Below, piece after piece: positions 51,981 to 59,287 of a stretch of DNA of 64,000 bases; position 1 is the stretch's first letter; every line of letters begins with the position of its first letter. The notes beneath the pieces were generated by a model. The model was not told the origin of the DNA. It made no database searches and was given only the letters and a program-made list of their open reading frames with translations. Position numbers and translations under genes: made by a program. Location: positions 62,001 through 126,000 of the forward strand of contig NZ_SACP01000011.1 in the NCBI RefSeq assembly GCF_004004555.2. Reading direction: 5' to 3'. The DNA comes from Methylobacterium oryzihabitans (GTDB lineage Bacteria; Pseudomonadota; Alphaproteobacteria; Rhizobiales; Beijerinckiaceae).

Positions 51981-53429
51981 GTGGCGGCAGGAACGACGAC
52001 GGGCGGACAGGCCGTGCGCACCGACATCCCGGCCCGGATGGACCGGCTGCCGTGGAGCCGGTTCCACCTGATGCTGGTGATCGCCCTCGGCGTGACCTGG
52101 ATCCTCGACGGGCTCGAAGTCACCATCGTGGGCGCCATCGGGCCGGTGCTGCAGGATCCCAAGGCCCTCGGCTTCTCGGTGCAGCAGGTCGGGCTCTCGG
52201 CCTCGTTCTACGTCGTCGGCGCCGTGGTCGGGGCGCTGGTGTTCGGCTGGCTCACCGACCGCTACGGGCGGCGGCTCGTGTTCTACACCACCCTGGCGAT
52301 CTACATCGCGGGCGTGATCGCCAGCGCGCTGGCCTGGGACTTCTGGAGCTTCGCGCTGTTCCGCCTCGTCACCGGGCTCGGCATCGGCGGCGAGTACGCG
52401 GCGATCAACTCGGCCATCGACGAGCTGATCCCGGCCAAGTACCGCGGCCGGGTCGACCTCATCGTCAACGGCAGCTTCTGGGTCGGGGCCGCCGCGGGGG
52501 CGGGGGCCTCGCTGCTGCTGCTCGACCCGGCGATCATCGATCCCGATACCGGCTGGCGCCTCGGATTCGGCGTCGGCGGCGTGCTCGGCCTCGGCATCCT
52601 GTTCCTGCGCCGTCACGTGCCCGAGAGCCCGCGCTGGCTCGTCACCCACGGCCGCCAGGACGAGGCGGAGCGGACGCTGGCCGGGATCGAGCGCCGGATC
52701 GAGGCCGAGACCGGCCGCCCGCTGCCGAAGGCCGAGGGCATCCTGAAGGTCCATCCGAAGACGAGCTTCGGCTTCGGCGAGATTTTTTCTTCGATGCTCG
52801 GGCCGCATCGCGGCCGCTCGCTGCTGGCCCTGGTGCTGATGATCGCCCAGGCGTTCCTGTTCAACGCGGTGTTCTTCACCTACGGGCTGGTGCTGGCGAA
52901 GTTCTACGGCATTCCCGAGACCCGGGCCGGGATCTACCTCGTGCCGCTCGCCATCGGCAACTTCATGGGGCCGCTGCTGCTCGGCCACCTGTTCGACACG
53001 GTCGGGCGGCGGCGGATGATCGCCGGCACCTTCCTGGTCAGCGGCGTGCTGCTCGCCGCCACCGCGTGGCTGTTCGCCCTCGACGTCCTCACCGCCTGGA
53101 CCCAGACGGCGGCGTGGATCGCGATCTTCTTCTTCGCCTCGGCGGCGGCGAGTTCGGCCTATCTCACCGCGAGCGAGATCTTCCCGCTCGAGACCCGGGC
53201 GCTCGCCATCGCGGTGTTCTACGCCCTCGGCACCGGGGCCGGCGGCGTGGTGGCGCCGTGGCTGTTCACCCGGCTGATCGAGACCGGGATGCACGGGGCG
53301 CTCGCGGCGGGCTATGCCGGGGCGGCGCTCCTCCTCGCGGTCGCGGCCTTCACCGAGTGGAAGCTCGGGGTCGATGCCGAGGGCAAGTCGCTGGAAGACA
53401 TCGCCGATCCGTTGTCCAAGGCCAAGTAG
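51981..53429 (+). CDS. MFS transporter, metabolite:H+ symporter type
   Basis: A 482-residue major facilitator with twelve predicted helices. The loop 2-3 motif is GWLTDRYGRRLVFY, the helix 4 region has RLVTGLGIGGEYAAINSAIDELIP, and the cytoplasmic central loop has VPESPRWLVTHGR. The second-half loop is GHLFDTVGRRRM. It resembles the aromatic acid/sugar porter-type permeases; substrate unknown. The GTG at 51981 has GGGAGG about five bases upstream, better than the TTG frame start earlier. The next gene is an epoxide hydrolase 21 bases downstream, so uptake and hydrolysis of an epoxide or ester substrate may be linked. Confidence 0.82.
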   Translation: MAAGTTTGGQAVRTDIPARMDRLPWSRFHLMLVIALGVTWILDGLEVTIVGAIGPVLQDPKALGFSVQQVGLSASFYVVGAVVGALVFGWLTDRYGRRLVFYTTLAIYIAGVIASALAWDFWSFALFRLVTGLGIGGEYAAINSAIDELIPAKYRGRVDLIVNGSFWVGAAAGAGASLLLLDPAIIDPDTGWRLGFGVGGVLGLGILFLRRHVPESPRWLVTHGRQDEAERTLAGIERRIEAETGRPLPKAEGILKVHPKTSFGFGEIFSSMLGPHRGRSLLALVLMIAQAFLFNAVFFTYGLVLAKFYGIPETRAGIYLVPLAIGNFMGPLLLGHLFDTVGRRRMIAGTFLVSGVLLAATAWLFALDVLTAWTQTAAWIAIFFFASAAASSAYLTASEIFPLETRALAIAVFYALGTGAGGVVAPWLFTRLIETGMHGALAAGYAGAALLLAVAAFTEWKLGVDAEGKSLEDIADPLSKAK

Positions 53430-53450
53430 GACGGATCCAGGGAGGATCGC

Positions 53451-54596
53451 ATGAGCGTGCCGGAGAGCTTCACCTGCCACGTGCCCGACGAGGCCATCGC
53501 CGACCTGAAGCAGCGTCTCGCCCGCACCCGCCTGCCGGATCAGGCGCCGGGCGAGCCGTGGTCGCTCGGCACCGAGGTCGACTATCTCGCCGGGCTGATC
53601 GCGTACTGGCGCGACGGGTTCGACTGGCGCCGGCAGGAGGCCGCGCTGAACGCCTTCCCGCAGATCCGGCTGCGCCTCGGCGAGGTCGACCTGCACGCCC
53701 TGCACGTGCCCGGCAAGGGCCCGTCGCCGCGCCCGCTGCTGCTGTGCCACGGCTGGCCCGGCTCGGTGTTCGAGTTCCTCGACATCATCCCGCGCCTCAC
53801 CGACCCGGCCCGGTTCGGCGGCGACCCGGCGCAGTCCTTCACCGTGGTGGCGCCGTCGCTGCCGGGCTACGGGCTGTCGTTCCGGCCCGGCCAGACGCGG
53901 TTCGGGGTCGAGGAGATCGCCGACACGGTTGCCGACCTGATGGCGGCGCTCGGCTACGACAGGTACTTCGTCCAGGGCGGCGACTGGGGTGCCTTCGTCG
54001 GCACGCGGCTCGCCCACCGCTACCCCGGGCGGGTGCGCGGCCTGCACCTCAACATGCTGCCGCTGCGCCGCGACGGGACGGCGGCCGAGGACGCGACGCC
54101 GGAGGAGCGGGCGCATTTCGACCGCCTCGCCCTCTGGCTGAAGGAGGAGATCGGCTACCAGTGGATCCAGGGCACCAAGCCGCAGACGCTCGCCTTCGCG
54201 CTGACCGACTCGCCCGCCGGCCTCGCCGCCTGGATCGTGGAGAAGTTCCGGTCGTGGTCGGATTGCGGCGGCACGATCGAGTCGGCGATCGACCGCGACC
54301 GCATGCTCGGCAACATCGCGCTGTACTGGTTCACCGGGGCGATCGGGTCGTCGTTCTACCCGTACTACGCCCGCATGCACCGCGGCTGGCCGATTCCCGA
54401 CGGCGGCACGATCGACGTGCCGACGGCCCACGCCGCCTTCCCGGCCGAGATGGTGCGCCCGCCGCGCTCGCTGGCCGAGAAGGTCTTCACCGACATCCGG
54501 CGCTGGACCGTGATGCCGAAGGGCGGGCATTTCGCGGCGCTCGAACAGCCGGAGCTGCTGGCGCAGGACCTGACGGCGTTCGCGGCGGAGTTGTAA
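53451..54596 (+). CDS. Epoxide hydrolase, EHN domain type
   Basis: A 381-residue alpha/beta hydrolase. The N-terminal EHN region carries PDEAIADLKQRLARTRLPD and the WRRQEAALN block. The oxyanion/HGWPGS motif is LLCHGWPGSVFEFLDIIP; the nucleophile is Asp178 in GGDWGAFVG; a catalytic histidine lies in MPKGGHFAALEQPELL. This layout matches microsomal/juvenile-hormone-type epoxide hydrolases of bacteria. It probably opens epoxides to diols in the cytoplasm and is likely co-transcribed with the MFS gene. Confidence 0.9.
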   Translation: MSVPESFTCHVPDEAIADLKQRLARTRLPDQAPGEPWSLGTEVDYLAGLIAYWRDGFDWRRQEAALNAFPQIRLRLGEVDLHALHVPGKGPSPRPLLLCHGWPGSVFEFLDIIPRLTDPARFGGDPAQSFTVVAPSLPGYGLSFRPGQTRFGVEEIADTVADLMAALGYDRYFVQGGDWGAFVGTRLAHRYPGRVRGLHLNMLPLRRDGTAAEDATPEERAHFDRLALWLKEEIGYQWIQGTKPQTLAFALTDSPAGLAAWIVEKFRSWSDCGGTIESAIDRDRMLGNIALYWFTGAIGSSFYPYYARMHRGWPIPDGGTIDVPTAHAAFPAEMVRPPRSLAEKVFTDIRRWTVMPKGGHFAALEQPELLAQDLTAFAAEL

Positions 54597-54684
54597 GCGA
54601 CCGGTCCCCGCCCACGGGCGGGGGCGATCCTGCGTCCGCCGGGCGAAGTTGAGCAGGTTTCCGCAACCCTGGCCGGCGGCTCAG

Positions 54685-54794
54685 CTAGCGCTACAGTTGC
54701 AAGCCGCTGTCAGGCGGGCGCCGAACGACTTCGACACCTGCGCGCCGGCATCGCCGATGCCCACCGAAATCATTGCCTGCAACTGTAGTGCTAG
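54685..54794. repeat. 110-base segment bounded by 17-base inverted repeats
   Basis: CTAGCGCTACAGTTGCA (54685-54701) and, on the other strand, CTAGCACTACAGTTGCA (54778-54794) differ at one base. The layout is that of a small non-autonomous mobile element or a recombination site, but no clear target duplication is visible. A 38-codon frame reading toward a stop at 54901 crosses the right arm and may be a gene fragment. Confidence 0.65.
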
Positions 54795-54918
54795 ACTGCT
54801 ACGACACCTACCTGCGGCTCGCCCTGCAATTTGGGATTGACGCCGGGAAAGCGCGCATGGGCATGGAGGCGGCGCGTTGGGTCCGGCAGCGATGCGAGTG
54901 ATCAGCGCAAAGCTACGC

Positions 54919-55047
54919 AAGGAGCCCGCCTCCCGCCTTGTTAAGGGCTGGCCTGAGCAAGGAACCCGCCTCCCACCTTGTTAAGGGCTGGCCTGAGGAA
55001 GGAACCCGCCTCCCGCCTTGTTAAGGGCTGGCTTGAGGAAGGAGCCC
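54919..55047. repeat. 40-base direct tandem repeat, 3.2 copies
   Basis: Units start at 54919, 54959 and 54999, with a partial fourth at 55039. Each begins AAGGA[GA]CCCGCCTCCC and contains TTAAGGGCTGGC; they differ at three or four positions. There are no spacers, so this is not a CRISPR array. The repeats lie at the GC-to-AT transition directly before the fic gene and could be iteron-like binding sites or a recombination boundary. Confidence 0.85.
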
Positions 55048-55133
55048 GATCAACGGTCCTTATGAAAGCGTCGATTTAATATGGAGATGGCAAACGGTTC
55101 ATGTTAAGGGGATAACATAATAAGGACACTACA

Positions 55134-56387
55134 ATGCCCCCTAACGACACCACACAACGTTCTGCCAGAGCCGGGCGCTACCAGCGACAGTTGACGGGCT
55201 ACTCCGCCTTCATGCCAGAGCCACTACCTCCGCAGCCTGGATTAGTATTTGACGATGAAATGCATACCTTACTCTCCAGGGCCGATCGTGCATTGGGCCG
55301 CTTGGATGGATCAATACAAACTCTTCCAAATCCGGATCTATTTGTTCTAATGTACATCAGAAAAGAGGCAGTGCTATCAAGCCAAATCGAAGGAACACAA
55401 TCTTCTCTTGACGACGTCCTTGAAGTTGAAGCCAGCGTATTTGACAATGAACATCCACAAGACGTTGGAGAGGTTATCAATTACATTCATGCAATGAACT
55501 ACGGCTTAAAAAGGCTTGAGACACTTCCATTATCACTAAGATTGATAAAAGAAATTCATGAAATACTATTGAACAGCGCTAGAGGTAGAGACAAGCGCCC
55601 GGGAGAATTTAGGAGAACTCAAAATTGGATTGGACCCAGTGGCTGCACCTTGAGTACGGCAACCTTTGTTCCCCCACCACCTGACGAAGTTATGCAACTG
55701 CTCGGAAGCCTCGAGGCCTTCATGCATGACAACGATCACATTCCGATTCTTATAAAAATTGGAATGATACATGCGCAATTCGAAACCATACATCCTTTTT
55801 TGGATGGAAATGGTCGTGTAGGACGACTTTTGATAACTTTCTTACTTTGTCAAAAAGAAATAATGATGAAACCGGTGCTTTACATATCGCATTTTTTTAA
55901 GGAACATAGATCCGAATATTACGAAAAACTTCAAAGAATTAGGGATTACGGAGATTGGGAAGCTTGGACTAAATTTTTTCTGCGTGGGATTGCAACCGTG
56001 AGCTTGGAAGCCACTGAAACAGCCCGGCGAATTGTTGGTCTTCGCGAAGAACATCGAACGCTGATTACTTTAAAACTTGGCAGATCTGCCGGAAGCGGCT
56101 TGACAATCATGGAAAGATTATACTCAAAACCCATAATAAATGTAGGAGAGACGTCTGATCTATTAGGCATAACATATCAATCCGCAAATTCCTTGATACA
56201 AAGACTGTCCGATCTGTATATCATTGAAGAAATAACAGGAAATAAAAGAAATCGCGTCTTCAGATACACACCGTATGTTTCTCTATTTTCTGATAATAGG
56301 GCAGAACATAATGAATCGAATGTCGCGCGCACGGAAAGCGAACATATGGATATGGAAAAACAAGACAATGTCAATATTGTCGATTAA
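55134..56387 (+). CDS. Fic-domain AMPylase-type protein with class II inhibitory helix
   Basis: A 417-residue Fic protein. The catalytic motif HPFLDGNGRVGR starts at His220. The N-terminal inhibitory motif S-x-x-x-E-G is present as Ser82...Glu86-Gly87, so the enzyme is probably self-inhibited. The C-terminal 100 residues include a winged helix-like segment (VGETSDLLGITYQSANSLIQRL). It likely transfers AMP or another nucleotide to a protein hydroxyl. AAGGA lies seven bases before the ATG. The gene is far more AT-rich than its flanks, a strong sign of transfer, and ends 22 bases before the prlF remnant. Confidence 0.9.
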   Translation: MPPNDTTQRSARAGRYQRQLTGYSAFMPEPLPPQPGLVFDDEMHTLLSRADRALGRLDGSIQTLPNPDLFVLMYIRKEAVLSSQIEGTQSSLDDVLEVEASVFDNEHPQDVGEVINYIHAMNYGLKRLETLPLSLRLIKEIHEILLNSARGRDKRPGEFRRTQNWIGPSGCTLSTATFVPPPPDEVMQLLGSLEAFMHDNDHIPILIKIGMIHAQFETIHPFLDGNGRVGRLLITFLLCQKEIMMKPVLYISHFFKEHRSEYYEKLQRIRDYGDWEAWTKFFLRGIATVSLEATETARRIVGLREEHRTLITLKLGRSAGSGLTIMERLYSKPIINVGETSDLLGITYQSANSLIQRLSDLYIIEEITGNKRNRVFRYTPYVSLFSDNRAEHNESNVARTESEHMDMEKQDNVNIVD

Positions 56388-56409
56388 ACCGGGCTATGAT
56401 AATCATAAA

Positions 56410-56586
56410 ATGGCCGAGCTTGATCACGTGGTGCTCGCCTACCTGTCGTTCCTCGAACGGGACATGCGCGCCCATCCCGACCGGCTGCGACCGTTGACCG
56501 AGGCCGACCTCTCCCGCCTCGACGCCCTGACGGCGGGCGTCGCGGTGCACGACGACGAGACGATCCCCGACGACGTGACCTTGTGA
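56410..56586 (+). pseudogene. prlF: prlF antitoxin, C-terminal half only
   Basis: From ATG 56410 this encodes 58 residues starting MAELDHVVLAYLSFLERDM, which match the C-terminal half of PrlF antitoxins (AFLxFLxxD...RP...LVAG...DD). The N-terminal AbrB/SpoVT-like DNA-binding hairpin domain of full-length PrlF (about 110 residues) is missing; AT-rich DNA with fic lies in its place. The frame is open upstream into AT-rich sequence to 56275, so a short fused product is possible. The toxin-contacting part might still work, but self-repression at the promoter would be lost. Confidence 0.7.
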
Positions 56587-57065
56587 TGGCGCCAGTGGCT
56601 CCGTTCGCGGACCGTCACGGCTGGAGGCTCTACGGGGCGGGCGCCTTCCTCGAGACGCTCTCGGCGCTCGAAGCCGAGGTCGAGCGGCTGGCGGCCGCCA
56701 ACCCGGCGGGCGTCGCGGCCACTCCCAAGGCCGAGCTCCTCGCCCGCATCCGGATGCTCATCGCCGACGAGATCCCACGCGCCCCCAACGCACCGGCCTA
56801 CGCGCCCGGCAACACCCTCGGGCCGGCGCACCGGCACTGGCGCCGCGCCAAGTTCCTCCAGCGCTTCCGGCTGTTCTACCGGTTCGACAGCGCGAGCCGG
56901 ATCATCATCTACGCCTGGGTCAACGACGAGACCGCCTTGCGCAAGGCCGGGGCGCGCAGCGATCCCTACGCGGTGTTCGCGCGCCGCCTCGACGCGAGCG
57001 ACCCGCCCGACGACTGGACCGACCTGCTGGCGCAGGCCCGCGGCGGCGAGGCGCCACGCACCTGA
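56583..57065 (+). CDS. yhaV: YhaV-type toxin of a PrlF-YhaV toxin-antitoxin pair
   Basis: A 160-residue RelE-superfamily ribonuclease-like toxin. Family motifs include FADRHGWRLYGAGAFLETLSAL, PGNTLGPAHRHWRRAKFLQRFRLFYRFD, IIIYAWVNDETALRKAGARSDPYAVF. It appears complete, with the basic and aromatic residues expected for mRNA cleavage. Its GTG overlaps the prlF stop by four bases, so coupling to the antitoxin survives. It converges with the ABC permease gene. An intact toxin beside a truncated antitoxin is unusual unless the remnant, fic or another locus neutralises it. Confidence 0.85.
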   Translation: MMAPVAPFADRHGWRLYGAGAFLETLSALEAEVERLAAANPAGVAATPKAELLARIRMLIADEIPRAPNAPAYAPGNTLGPAHRHWRRAKFLQRFRLFYRFDSASRIIIYAWVNDETALRKAGARSDPYAVFARRLDASDPPDDWTDLLAQARGGEAPRT

Positions 57066-57089
57066 CCGCGACCCCGGGCAGGCGCCGCC

Positions 57090-58265
57090 TCAATGGTACG
57101 GGTCGGCCGCGTCCCTCAAGCCGTCGCCGAGGAAGTTGAACGCCAGCACCACGATCACCACCGGCAGGATCGGCATCAGCAGCCAGGGATGGAGCTGCAC
57201 CGCCGCGAGGTTCTGGGCCTCGTTGAGCAGCACGCCCCAGCTCGTGACCGGCGGGCGCAGGCCCAATCCCAGGAACGACAGGGCGGTCTCGCCGAGGATC
57301 ATCGAGGGGATCGACAGCGTCGCCGAGGCGATGAGGTGGCTCATGAAGTTCGGGATCAGGTGACGGCCGATGATCCGCGCCTTCGAGGCCCCCATCAGTT
57401 CGGCGGCCCGGACGTAATCCTCCTCGCGCAGGGCCAGCAGCTTCGAGCGCACGGCGCGGGCGAGGCCGGGCCAGTCGAGCAGGCCGAGGATCAGCGTGAT
57501 GCCGAAGAAGACCAGGATCGGGCTCCAGTTCGGCGGCAGCGCCGCCGACAGGGCGAGCCAGAGCGGCAATTCGGGCAGCGAGCGCAGGATCTCGATGACG
57601 CGCTGGATCAGGTTGTCGACCCAGCCGCCGAGATAGCCGGCGAGCCCGCCGAAGAACAGCCCGAGGGCGAACGACACCATGATGCCGACGAGGCCGACGG
57701 TGAGCGAGATCCGCGTCCCCGAGACGATGCGCGAGAACAGGTCGCGCCCGAGCCGGTCGGTGCCGGCAAGGAACATCGTGCCGTTCTCCGGCGGGCAGAC
57801 GAGGTGCCAGTCGGTCCGCCACAAGCCCCAGAACTCGTAGGCCTCGCCGCGGCAGAGGAACCGCAGCGGCTGCACGACCGTCCGGTCGACGGTGTAGTCG
57901 CGCCGGAAGGTCTCGACGTTGAAGGTGAAGCGGTAGGGATGGGTGTAGGGCCCGACGAAGCGGCCGTCATGGAACAGGTGCACGGTCTGCGGCGGCGCGT
58001 ACAGGAAGTCGCCGTGGCGCTTGGCCGGGTTGTAGGGCGCGATCGGCTCGACGAACGGGATCAGGGCGTAGAACGCCACCAGGATCAGCCCGGCCGCCAC
58101 CGCGACCCGGTGGCGGCGGAACTTCCACCACGTCAGGCGCCAGGACGAGGCGCGCTCGAACGCCTCGCCGCCGCCGCCCGGCTCGGTCAGGCCGGGATCG
58201 AACGGGGCGGGATCGACGTAGTGGCGCGGACGGGCGGCCACCGGGCCGGTCGCGTCGCGGCTCAT
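57090..58265 (-). CDS. Peptide-type ABC transporter permease (DppC/OppC class)
   Basis: A 391-residue permease. A hydrophilic N-terminus of 50 residues precedes TM1 (VAVAAGLILVAFYALIPFV), then a long periplasmic loop, then the DppC-type GTDRLGRDLFSRIVSGTRISLTVGL entry and five more helices. The EAA loop is EEDYVRAAELMGASKARIIGRHLIPN. The extended periplasmic loop of about 100 residues is typical of the YejE-like subgroup. It is last in a minus-strand operon and overlaps the upstream permease by four bases. Confidence 0.9.
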   Translation of the reverse strand: MSRDATGPVAARPRHYVDPAPFDPGLTEPGGGGEAFERASSWRLTWWKFRRHRVAVAAGLILVAFYALIPFVEPIAPYNPAKRHGDFLYAPPQTVHLFHDGRFVGPYTHPYRFTFNVETFRRDYTVDRTVVQPLRFLCRGEAYEFWGLWRTDWHLVCPPENGTMFLAGTDRLGRDLFSRIVSGTRISLTVGLVGIMVSFALGLFFGGLAGYLGGWVDNLIQRVIEILRSLPELPLWLALSAALPPNWSPILVFFGITLILGLLDWPGLARAVRSKLLALREEDYVRAAELMGASKARIIGRHLIPNFMSHLIASATLSIPSMILGETALSFLGLGLRPPVTSWGVLLNEAQNLAAVQLHPWLLMPILPVVIVVLAFNFLGDGLRDAADPYH

Positions 58266-59287
58266 CGGGAACTGCCCCCGAAGCGGATGCGCGGGTCGAG
58301 CCAGGCGAGGAGCAGGTCGGAGACCAGCATGCCGACGACGGTGAGCATCGCCACGAACATCAGGATGAAGCCGGCGAGGAACTGGTCCTGGCTCTTGAGC
58401 GCCGCGAGCAGGATCGGCCCGACCGTCGGCAGGCTCAGCACCAGCGACACCAGCACCGAGCCGGAGATGAGGTGCGGCAGGAGGTTGCCGATGTCGGCGA
58501 TGAACGGGTTGAGCGACATCCGGAACGGATACTTCAGCAACGCCCGGGTCTGCGGCAGGCCCTTGGCCCGGGCGGTGACGACGTACTGCTTGGCCAGTTC
58601 GTCGAGGAGGTTGGCGCGCATCCGCCGGATCATCGCGGCGGTGCCCCCCAACCCGATCACCAGGGTCGGCACGATGAGGTGGCCCATCAGCGACTTCACC
58701 TTGTCCCAGGTCCAGGGCTGGCCGGCATAGACGCTGTCGTAGAGCCCGCCGATCGAGATGCCGAACCAGCGGTTGGCGTAGAACAGCATGATGAGGGCCA
58801 GGAGGAACGACGGCGTCGCCAGCCCGATATAGCCGATGAAGGTCGCGACATAGTCGCCGAGCGAGTATTGCCGGGTGGCGGAGTAGATCGCGATCGGGAT
58901 CGACACGAGGTGGACGAAGATCACCACCGCGAGGTTGACCAGCAGGGTGAGCCAGAGCGCGTCGCCGACGACCTCGCGCACCGGGCGGTCGTACTCGAAC
59001 GACCAGCCCCAGTTGCCCTGGATCAGCCCGTTGAAGGCGCCCTCGGGATTGGGCCAGAGGCCGATCCACCGCAGGTACTGCTCCCAGACCGGGCGGTCGA
59101 GGCCGTATTGCTGCATCAGGAACTGCGCCTTGGCGACCGAGGCGGCCTCGCCCTGGGAGCGCAGCTCGGCGATCTGGTTGGTGAGGAAGTCGCCCGGCGG
59201 CAGCTTGATGATGAAGAACACCAGGGCCGAGATGACGAGGAGCGTCAGCGCCATGGTGACGACGCGGCGCAGGAGGTAGCGGATCAC
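58262..59287 (-). CDS. Peptide-type ABC transporter permease (DppB/OppB class)
   Basis: A 341-residue permease beginning IRYLLRRVVTMALTLLVISALVFFIIKLPPGDF, the DppB/OppB N-terminal helix, with the EAA loop YVVTARAKGLPQTRALLKYPFRMSLNP. It forms the channel with the DppC-type partner. The GTG start overlaps the solute-binding protein stop (GTGA) and has AGGAGG about seven bases upstream. Confidence 0.9.
   Translation of the reverse strand: MIRYLLRRVVTMALTLLVISALVFFIIKLPPGDFLTNQIAELRSQGEAASVAKAQFLMQQYGLDRPVWEQYLRWIGLWPNPEGAFNGLIQGNWGWSFEYDRPVREVVGDALWLTLLVNLAVVIFVHLVSIPIAIYSATRQYSLGDYVATFIGYIGLATPSFLLALIMLFYANRWFGISIGGLYDSVYAGQPWTWDKVKSLMGHLIVPTLVIGLGGTAAMIRRMRANLLDELAKQYVVTARAKGLPQTRALLKYPFRMSLNPFIADIGNLLPHLISGSVLVSLVLSLPTVGPILLAALKSQDQFLAGFILMFVAMLTVVGMLVSDLLLAWLDPRIRFGGSSR

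Noticed and set aside
54785..54901. 38-codon frame ending in RWVRQRCE
   Set aside because: It looks protein-like at the end but has no start and crosses an inverted repeat arm; at best a gene fragment.
54919..55047. Possible CRISPR array
   Set aside because: The repeats are directly adjacent with a strict 40-base period, without unique spacers, and no cas genes are nearby.
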